From NCBI GenBank assembly GCA_027604665.1, contig JADGIZ010000607.1, positions 1 to 11,207 on the forward strand: DNA of 11,207 nt, in the 5' to 3' direction. Origin of the DNA: Polyrhizophydium stewartii (taxonomy: Eukaryota > Chytridiomycota > Chytridiomycetes > Rhizophydiales). The notes under the pieces were generated by a model. It worked only from the letters and a program-made list of their open reading frames with translations. It made no database searches and was not told where the DNA came from. Positions 1 to 6,948 of the stretch are shown one piece after another. Made by a program: the position numbers and the translations under genes. Position 1 is the first letter of the stretch; every line of letters starts with the position of its first letter.

Positions 1-336
1 CCCCAGATCCACGGCCGCCCCTGCACTGCATACCCGCACTGGCACCTGGCAGCCACGCCCAGTGCCACGCACACTCGATCACCCGGCGGCATCGGCGCCA
101 CGGCGGGTTGGTCGAGCTTCTGGTTGACCGAGTCGATGGCGTCAAGTAGGATCTCGACCAAGCGAGACGGCTGACAGCGACCGACGGCAATCACGGCGCA
201 GCTCGGATCCTCTGCGAGTGGATGTGCGAGGATCGATCTCTCTGATGGCCGCCACGAGACAGCCGTCCTTGATGTCGACCATCCTGCTGTGGGCGGTGTT
301 CTTGCTGATGCTGGCCGACTCCGCGTCGCCGTGCAT
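1..336 (-). CDS. Partial minus-strand coding stretch, unrecognised protein, runs off left edge
   Basis: Read on the minus strand, about 1-235 gives an open frame with a classic coding pattern: by my hand count GC is about 72, 51 and 75 percent at codon positions 1, 2 and 3. It contains a protein-like segment, LVEILLDAIDSVNQKLDQPA, at about 100-165. Upstream, an ATG at 336-334 opens a second GC3-rich frame (MHGDAESASISKN..., VDIKDGCLVAAI) that would join the first only through a one-base shift near 225-235; there is no room for an intron. The product continues beyond position 1. I recognise no family. The 5' part overlaps a plus-strand frame that also looks plausible (signal-peptide-like, 245-376), so the start is insecure. 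It could be a broken gene, a sequence with an indel error, or partly chance. Confidence 0.35.
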
Positions 337-960
337 CTCACATGCCGTGCCAGGCGATCTCACACTTGTGTCGTGACCATTTCTGGCGGCCAGCTCCCCC
401 CCCCCGTGGCTTACATTGGCATCCTGCAACTTTAGGGGTCGTGGGCAAGCTGCGCAACCAGTTCGAGTCACAGCTCGAGAGTATCAGTTGGCGCCGTAGT
501 TGGGGTTGCGGCATCTGGAAGCTTCGGATCTCACCGCAAGACACGGGCACTTGTCTTGTGAGCCGCGCAAGCTTATTGCACAGCGAGCTGCAAGCTCATC
601 TGCGGAAGCACACTGATCCACTCGATGTTGTGGACACGATGGGCTGGATATGCCGAGCATCGACTTGATGACGGTCGGTCGGTGCTGTCTGGCTGCGCGC
701 GGCGAGATACAAGTGCGCGACGGGCTGGTGCGCATTCGCTGCATGGCTCCTGGCGCAACTCTGTCTCCAGCCAGCCGAGATGTGCATCTTGGGGTTGCTC
801 CAAGGGGATATGCGTTTGTTGTCCGTGCGGGCGGCCTTGCGGCGGTGCTGGTTGCAGCGAGCCAGATCTGTGCGATGCAGTGAGCCCGAGACAGACTGCA
901 TGCAGGCGCGTGGGCTCGGTGGATCAGAGGGCAGTGAGGGCCGCTCTCGCCAATGGATCT
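337..960 (+). other. Unresolved stretch with fragmentary plus-strand coding signal
   Basis: No complete gene is assignable. A possible exon starts after a good acceptor (CTGCAACTTTAG, ending at 435). It reads in the frame GTC GTG GGC AAG CTG from 438 (VVGKLRNQFESQLESI) and stays open to a GTGAGC donor at 558. A second mild coding signal lies at 650-883 in another frame (MPSIDLMTVGRCCLAARGEI...). It has only about 64 percent GC at third positions, weaker than the definite genes. The pieces may be exons of the same gene as the disrupted stretch starting near 961, but I could not find a set of splice sites that joins them in phase. A run of 10 C lies at 396-405. No RNA gene was recognised. Confidence 0.25.
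396..405. repeat. C10 homopolymer
   Basis: Ten consecutive C are followed by GTGG. It is one of four runs of nine or more identical C/G in this window; such tracts are prone to length error and slippage. Confidence 0.9.
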
Positions 961-1612
961 GGCCGCCGACCTGACAAGTACTCGGTCGGGTGCAAGAAGC
1001 GCACGCCGATCAAGCCGATCTGCCACAACCCGCAGGTCCGCAACCCGTGTCGCACACGCAAGTGGTGTCTGTCTCGCTGCGTCAGGCAGCAGCGCCGCAA
1101 CAACCACGCCGTCGGGCGACCGGACCTGCTCGTCTTCTCCAGGGACGATCTGTGCAAGTTCGTGCTCGCCCGCACTCTCGCCACGTCGAGCCGCAGCGAC
1201 TCAACCGACCGATACGCCGCCGTCTGCTTCATCCACACGGCCGGCTTCGTCCACGACCCGATGTTCGACCAGCCGCGCTCGCGCGGCGTCCGTCTGATCG
1301 CTGCGCATGAACGGCCTCTGGACGGACTGCGCTGCGCTGCGCATCGCGGGGCGGCTCGTCAACCACCCGTTCGCCGCCGACCGCTGCATTCTGTTCAACC
1401 ACGGCATCGACAATGTGCATCCACTCGCACACCTCGTTCTCGTCTGCGTCTCGGTCAGAGCCGCTCGACGACAGGCGGGTCTCAACCCGCTCATCGACTC
1501 GGCCAAGTAGCAGGACCCCCAGGCCAACGACGACACCATCCTCACTCGGCTCCTCGGCGGAGCGTCACAGGGCGAAGCGGCACCCGGGCAGGCCTGGCTC
1601 GGGGGGGGGGCC
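961..1612 (+). pseudogene. Disrupted plus-strand coding stretch, unrecognised product
   Basis: From 961 to about 1297 the frame starting at 961 has a strong coding signature: in the 1120-1290 part third positions are about 95 percent GC, first about 63 and second about 45. The encoded segment is Cys- and basic-rich (C-KKRTPIKPI-C ... C-RTRKW-C) followed by DLLVFSRDDLCKFVLARTLA. From about 1298 the same signature moves to the next frame (from 1307 MNGLWTDCAALRIAGRLVNH) with no space for an intron. That frame meets a TAG at 1508-1510, yet a coding-like pattern continues past it to about 1612 (QDPQANDDTILTRLL...). One frameshift plus one in-frame stop suggests a decayed gene; sequence error or unseen splicing are alternatives. 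An intron ending at the AAGTAG before 1511 is conceivable, but no good donor was seen. The family is unknown to me. Confidence 0.4.
1601..1610. repeat. G10 homopolymer near the end of the disrupted coding stretch
   Basis: Ten consecutive G read as Gly codons in the frame that follows the in-frame TAG of the disrupted plus-strand stretch. A miscounted base here would change the downstream frame. Confidence 0.9.
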
Positions 1613-1831
1613 GTGGAGCATACTCATGAGGGCACAGAGGGCAGACCGCCGGCGGCAAGACTGGCTGACTTCTTGAGTGTCGCTCACTCGAGGTGCCAAG
1701 CTCGGCTTTGGCACTTTCACAAGGAGCAACAACTCGAGGCAGCTCAGCACGATAAGATGAGGTCCTCCTGCCGACAGCCCATGCTCCCACTGGGTACAGC
1801 TTTGCCTCCTTCGGCACTTGGCGGTTGGAGC

Positions 1832-1837
1832 AATAAA
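1832..1837 (+). terminator. Canonical AATAAA polyadenylation signal
   Basis: AATAAA lies on the plus strand about 220 nt after the end of the plus-strand coding signal and is followed by A- and T-richer sequence (1855-1900), unusual in this GC-rich window. It is well placed to end a plus-strand transcript converging on the chitinase gene. The assignment rests on motif and position only. Confidence 0.4.
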
Positions 1838-1925
1838 CTTCCTGTTCACCATAAGTCTCAAAAAGAAAAAGGTCTCGTTTGTATTAAGGTTCAGTGCTTG
1901 CGGATGATGTATGGGATGATTGTGA

Positions 1926-1948
1926 CCGCCCACCAGACGGCTGGGCGG
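1926..1948. other. Small hairpin between convergent gene ends
   Basis: CCGCCCA (1926-1932) and TGGGCGG (1942-1948) are perfect inverted repeats with a 9-nt spacer. It lies about 60 nt beyond the chitinase stop, in the space between convergent transcripts. It may be a 3' UTR structure, but a 7-bp GC stem can arise by chance here. Confidence 0.3.
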
Positions 1949-2006
1949 GCACGCTGAGGGTGGGGTCGAGCGGTGCGGTGGAGCGGTGGCTGCAAGGTCG
2001 GCTGCC

Positions 2007-3949
2007 TTAGTCGTCAAACGCCACAAACTTGTTTGTGAATGCGAACGGACTCTGGTCAATCATGCTCGACGTGTCAAGACCGCTGTTGTTTCCGTTGTCC
2101 CTGTTGAGCGACCAGAACGACAGCAAGCGAATGTACGACGTCTGCTCGGCAAAGCCAATGAGCGCGTCGGCGTTGGCGAGCGTAAAGGTGCCGCTGATGT
2201 CGTTGCGGCCAATCATGACCGTGACGCCGATGGGCAGGTTGAGGCCGAGGGCGTCGAGCTGCGAGTACGAGGCGTGCGCCGCCGAGATGGCGGCAAAGCC
2301 CATGTCGTCCTGCGACTGGCCGTAGTCCATGGCCATGATGTTGATGAAGCTTGGCGCAACGCCCTGGTCGATGCCAGACTGGATGAAGCTGATTGCGTTC
2401 TGCTGCAGGCCAGAGACGTCGACGGGCACCGTGTAGTACACCTCGAGGTCGACATTGGCCGCGACGAGCCCCGCGACGGCCGTGTGGCGCTTGGAGTTGG
2501 CGGCAGCGTTGTTGAGCGTCGAGCCCTCAATGTCAAAGTCGATCGTGGTGACGCCGTAAAAGTCAATGACGGTCTGGTACGCCGCTTGCAGCTGCGTCGC
2601 AGTCAAGTTGGCCACGGCAAGCTCCTGCCCGACCGCGCCGCCAAACGAGGCAATGACCTCGCCGCCGTTGGAGCGCACGCTGGCGATCTTGGCGTCGACG
2701 GCAGCCGCACTCGTCGTGCCGCTGATGATCGGGTACTGCCCGCCCCAGGTGACTTGCCCGTTGGCGCGCACAACAAAGCCAAAGATGACGTTCTTGAGGC
2801 CCGACGTCTTGACAATGTTGCCGAGGTCGACGTTGAACATGTTGACGTCGCTGTAAGGCGCGAAGCGGTGCTGCGAGCGGCTTCCGCGGACCGACGTGCG
2901 GTTGAACTCAAACTGCGCCGTGTCGCACGGGTTCAGGACCAGCTTGTTGCGCACCCAGTCAACGTCGACGCAGTTGTTGCTCGGGCCAGCCTTGATCTTC
3001 TTGCCGTCGGTCGACAGCGTCCATTTTTGGTTGATGCCCGTGTGGCACGAGTAGACGCCGAGGATGCTGTTGTTGCCCGTGGCGGTGAAGTTGCCGTTGA
3101 AGACATCCAGGCACAGGCCCGTCTGGACATCGCGCATGCGACTGAGCGAGTCAAACTGGAAGATGGCTGCCGGCGCATCGATTGAAGGTGGTGACACGAG
3201 CAAGTTAGTCGGGCAGCGAATCACGACAACGCAGTCGAGCGCTCGGCGACTTACAGCAGACGGGGTGGATCTTGACGACCTTGCGCGATGCCGAGTAGCC
3301 GCCAGCGCACTTCCAGGTGAACTTCTTGTGCTGGATCTTGAGACTGGGAGGCAGCTTGGGGTCCTTGAAGGTCACAAACGACGCGCAGCCCGAGCCTTGG
3401 TATGAGCACGAGCGCAGCACGAGCGAGCCCGCCGCGTCGAATGCCACGCAGTTGTTCGAGGTTGCCGCCTTGATGCGGCCAACGTTGTCGTACGTCCACG
3501 TCTGGTAGACGCTGCCCGTGCACGTGTTGAGCACCACGGGCGTGTTCTCGACGTTGACGGTGTTGTTGACGACCGCGAGACACATGGACGTGATGGTGTC
3601 CTTGATGACCATGGGGGCGTTTGTGACCATCGGGTCCATCACAAAGACGGAGCAAAAGTCGTCGGCGCCGAGTGGCTTCCCCGGCAGGCTGCTGCCTTGC
3701 GTGCCCTGCGGTGCGCATGTGCGGGTGTGCGTGCGTGCGTGCGTGCGGGTGTGCCATGTGTCAGCGCCAGAATCATCAATCCTCGCCATGATCACAGCGG
3801 TCGCAGCGGAGTTTTCCTCGCGGCCCCAAGCAGGCGCTCACCACGCAGTCCGCTCCGCGCGTGATCCACTTGTACGTGGGTGCGGCCTGTGCGGCGCCAG
3901 AGAGCGCCAGGACCTGCAGGAGCAGCGCCGGCAAGGCTGAGCGGGTCAT
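2007..3949 (-). CDS. Secreted GH18 chitinase-like protein with ricin-B-type lectin modules (3 exons)
   Basis: Exons on the minus strand are 3949-3842, 3705-3255 and 3166-2007, giving 572 aa. Intron 1 (3841-3706) has donor GTGAGC; intron 2 (3254-3167) has donor GTAAGT and a CTAAC branch motif. Phases agree at both. A signal peptide (MTRSALPALLLQVLALSGAA..., likely cut after AQA at 22) implies secretion. Residues about 68-140 and 197-268 are similar ricin-B-like halves, with QTW at 104-106 and QKW at 233-235. The catalytic GH18 part (about 287-572) has SFGG (360-363), the DxDxE motif as D396-F-D-I-E400 with E400 the expected acid, MAMDYG (464-469) and FWSLNRD near 537. It resembles the single-domain GH18 chitinases of Streptomyces more than the usual fungal classes. 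The predicted role is hydrolysis of chitin or related glycans outside the cell. It is divergent from the EHD gene and ends in TAA. The C terminus looks complete. Confidence 0.88.
3727..3746. repeat. (GTGC)5 microsatellite inside chitinase intron 1
   Basis: Five tandem GTGC units occupy these positions, flanked by GTG/GCG-rich sequence. On the minus (gene) strand this is a GCAC repeat lying between a CTGAC branch-like motif and the acceptor ending at 3706. It is probably length-variable and explains the His/Thr-rich open frame seen if the intron is read through. Confidence 0.85.
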
Positions 3950-4620
3950 GTCTACGGTCTTTGTTTGCTCTGGATGAGTTTACGGCGAGTGGTGCTCTGG
4001 TGCGTCGTTGCCGGCTCGGATGCGGGTTGCGGCTGGGGACGCGGCTTGTGCTGGACAAGGCGGGGCGGCGGGCAGGCGACCGGCTTTAACGACGAACAGC
4101 CCAAGGCCCGCGGACGCAAGATGTATTTGATGCGTCCTCGAAAGCATGAATATCCGAGTGCATTTGGGCATCTGCCCCCCCCCGTGGTGGGTCAATTCAT
4201 CTATGGCCCGTCGGCACCGCCGTTCGACAATCAAGATCTGTGATTTGTGGTCTTCTGCGGAAGCGAGCTGGGGGGGTGTGCTTGATCATTTGGTGCGACG
4301 GGGCGTCCCCGTCCCGGGCCTTCTCTGCCACGGCCAGTCTCGGCCAGGCAGGCAGCCGCCGTTGCTCTGACCGTCGGCTCTGCGGACATGCCGCCGCGAG
4401 GCGAGGCAAAGGCAGCCGCGGCTCGTTGCAGGGTCAAGAGAGCTTACGCCGAGACGTCCCTGACCCTGTGCGGGCTCTGTCTCCGACCGAACCAAGATCG
4501 CATCGGGCGACGCCTGATCGGCCGCACCGGCTGCCGTCAGCACCGCCCGTCCGATCCCGCCGCTCTCCCTCGCACCGACCCCGACGGCAAAAACTTTCCG
4601 CCGAGACCCGCAACTCTGCC
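3950..4620. promoter_or_regulatory. Shared divergent upstream region of the chitinase and EHD genes
   Basis: This 671-nt gap separates the chitinase ATG (3949, minus) from the EHD ATG (4621, plus), so both promoters and 5' UTRs must lie here unless upstream introns exist. I see no clear TATA box and no convincing gene; open frames across it read as Arg/Pro/Ser-rich shadows. It contains a run of nine C at 4175-4183 and a seven-G run near 4270. The EHD start sits in a favourable context (GCC before ATGG). Confidence 0.5.
4175..4183. repeat. C9 homopolymer in the divergent upstream region
   Basis: Nine consecutive C are followed by GTGG, the same short context as the run at 396-405. It lies about midway between the chitinase and EHD starts, nearer the chitinase. 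Confidence 0.9.
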
Positions 4621-6832
4621 ATGGGAAAGCTCGGCGCAAGCTCACCAGTGTCTGGCAGCGTGCCGGAACTGCCGGCCCGCGGCCGCGAGGCATCGAGCCC
4701 TGCGGGCGCCAAGGCGGCATTCAATGTTATCCCCGAGCTCACGCGGGTCTACGAGGTGGGGTCTCGCCTGTGCTGCGGGGCCGCCCGGCCAGCACATGCT
4801 GTCCGTGCTGCGCGCTGGATCTGCCGCCGGCCTCCCACGCTCACGTATCCACGCCACTCGCTGCTCGCACCCCCCCCCCGCCGTCGCTGCTGCAGACCAA
4901 GATCAAGCCGCTCGAGGACGCATATAGCTTCGAGAACTTCCACACTCCCAGCCTGTCGCCGGCAGATATTGCCGCCAAGCCCATGGTGCTGCTGATGGGC
5001 CAGTACAGCGTCGGTGCGAGGCTCTCGCGGGGAGCGAGTTTCTCGGCGCCAACGCCTCGTTGACAGCGACCTCACTCGATGCAGGCAAGACCACATTTAT
5101 CAAGCACCTTCTAGGCCGCGACTACATTGGCGCGCACATTGGACCAGAGCCAACGGTGTGCAGCAGCCGCAGCCTGCGCAAGAGTGCGGGCACGCTTTCC
5201 GGCTAACATGCGCGCCTGCAGACGGACCGCTTCATCGCCGTCATGGACGGCCCCGAGCGGAGCATCCCTGGCAATGCGGCGGCCGTCAGCACGGATCTCC
5301 CCTTCACGGTGGGTCGCAGCTGCCGGCAGCGTGCTTGCGGATGGGAGGCTGCGGCTGCGGGGAGCAAAGCCAACACAATCTATGGCACTTGCGCAGGGCC
5401 TCAGTCGCTTCGGCGTCTCGTTTCTGAACAAGTTCCAGGTGTCGCAGTCGCCCGTGCCGGCGCTCGACAACATGATCCTCATCGACACACCGGGCATCCT
5501 GTCGGGCGAGAAACAGCGCATCGGCCGCGCTTACGACTTCCCCGATGTCATCGAGTGGTTTGCGCAGCGGGCCGATATGATTCTGCTGCTTTTCGATGCG
5601 CACAAGTTGGACATCTCGGACGAATTCAAAGAGGCCCTCATGACCCTGCGCGGGCACGACGACAAGATCCGCGTGGTGCTAAACAAGGCCGACATGGTCA
5701 ACGGGCAGCAACTGATGCGCGTGTGAGTCGCGAGGTGTTTTTGGCCGCCGTGCGCAACTCGGGTGTAGAAGGCTGATGCTTGGCGCAGCTATGGCGCACT
5801 CATGTGGTCGCTCGGCAAGGTCATGCAAACCCCCGAGGTCGTGCGCGTGTGTGCGTGCCCGTCATGGAGACCTGCACGCCGGTTCGCGGGCTGTCCGCCG
5901 GATGCTGACGCCCGGCGCCGGGCAGACATTGGCTCGTTCTGGGACCAGCCGATGCAGAACCGCGACTGCGAGAACCTGCTCAAGGCCGAGCAGCAGGACC
6001 TGTTCAACCACATCAAGGGCCTGCCGCGCAACGCCGCGATCCGAAAAATCAACGAGATTGTCAAGCGTGCGCGGCTGGTCCAGGTGCATGCGCTCATCAT
6101 TGCGCATCTGCGCCACGAGATGCCCAGCTTCTTTGGCAAGGGAAACAAGCAGAACGAGCTCATGGAGAACATTGAGGTCGAGTTCCTCAAGGTGCAGCGC
6201 ATGCACCAGCTCGCGCCAGGCGACTTTCCAAGTCCCGAGCGGTACCGCGAGAAGCTGGCCGACTTTAAGCTGCAAAAGTTTCCCAAGCTGGACAAGAAGA
6301 GCATGCAGGCGATCATTGATGCAAGTGGCGTGCACTGGCTCGTAGAGGCGCGACATGTTGCGCTGACGTCCTGGCTGCGCAGGCGCTTGCGACTGACCTG
6401 CCGAACCTCATGCGCCAGATCCCCGAGGCGCCGCAGATCCTGCCCTCGCACGTTCAGAACCCGTTCGAGTCCGTGTCTATGGACGCTCTTTCGTCGCCGT
6501 CGGGCAGCCCCGTGCGCGTGCCGCCGCCGGAGGAGCTGTTCAGCTACGACCTGATAGACCGTCGGCCGTACGTCGACCGGTTCCGCGGGCTGGCCGGGTC
6601 CGCGGGCGATAAGCTGCCCGGGCCGATGCTCAAGGACGTCTTCCAGGCGACAGGGCTCGATACGGCGACGCTCGCCAAGGTCTGGACTCTGGCCGACTGG
6701 TCTCGCGACGGGTACCTCGACACGGACGAGTTCGTGGTCGCCATGCACCTGTGCGACATTCTCAAAAAGGGATGGCTCGACCAGCTGCCGACGTCGCTTC
6801 CCGAGACGCTGCGCCCGCGCACGGTCATTTGA
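4621..6832 (+). CDS. EHD-family (RME-1-like) dynamin-related ATPase with C-terminal EH domain (8 exons)
   Basis: Exons are 4621-4755, 4896-5013, 5085-5155, 5222-5308, 5397-5722, 5789-5850, 5926-6329 and 6383-6832; all phases agree and give 550 aa, close to the usual 530-550. EHD proteins bind ATP, oligomerise on endosomal or plasma membranes and shape tubules for recycling. Visible features: an N-terminal extension (1-45), P-loop GQYSVGKT (80-87), GPEPTT (104-109), DTPG (167-170), NKAD (233-236), DAHKLDISDEF (204-214) and the family segment GSFW after the G domain. A helical region follows, then a linker with NPF (427-429) and an EH domain (about 455-545). Its EF-hand loop (506-517, D-S-D-Y-D-E at the ligand positions) looks able to bind calcium. 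The start at 4621 has good Kozak context, but the frame is open upstream, so the N terminus is less certain than the rest. The BCAS3-like gene follows about 116 nt downstream on the same strand. Confidence 0.95.
4870..4879. repeat. C10 homopolymer in EHD intron 1
   Basis: Ten consecutive C lie 16 nt before the acceptor (ending at 4895), where a pyrimidine tract is expected. It probably works as an extreme polypyrimidine tract for intron 1 (4756-4895). Confidence 0.85.
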
Positions 6833-6948
6833 GGGGTGCCCCACCCAGGACAGGGTTGCGGGCGGGTCGTGGCGCAATGAAGACTGCAAGGTGTCGGCGG
6901 ATGTCGAGCACGATCAGGAAGCTTTCCCCGCCTTCTCCCGCTCTGACC
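6833..6948 (+). promoter_or_regulatory. Short spacer between the EHD stop and the provisional BCAS3-like start
   Basis: Only 116 nt separate the EHD TGA from the preferred BCAS3-like ATG, and 44 nt if the in-frame ATG at 6877 is used. It must hold the EHD 3' end and probably the promoter or 5' UTR of the next gene. I see no AATAAA here. Confidence 0.45.

Noticed and set aside
455..472. tRNA B-box-like GTTCGAGTC
   Set aside because: Flanking bases do not form a T-stem and no acceptor stem or anticodon arm could be drawn.
484..1107. Minus-strand open frame of 207 codons
   Set aside because: Position-specific GC favours the plus strand over its right-hand part (the disrupted stretch); the rest is Ala/Arg-rich without motifs.
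1986..3185. Plus-strand open frame of 399 codons opposite the chitinase
   Set aside because: It mirrors the GH18 exon; Val/Arg/Asp-rich composition is typical of the antisense of GC3-rich coding sequence. The minus frame has clear family motifs.
3706..3795. N-terminal His/Thr-rich peptide upstream of the lectin part
   Set aside because: It arises from reading the GCAC microsatellite within intron 1; splicing to 3949-3842 instead supplies a signal peptide in phase.
4240..4620. Upstream in-frame extension of the EHD protein
   Set aside because: The frame is open, but the sequence is Arg/Ser/Pro-rich with weak codon bias; the ATG at 4621 has better context and gives a family-typical length.
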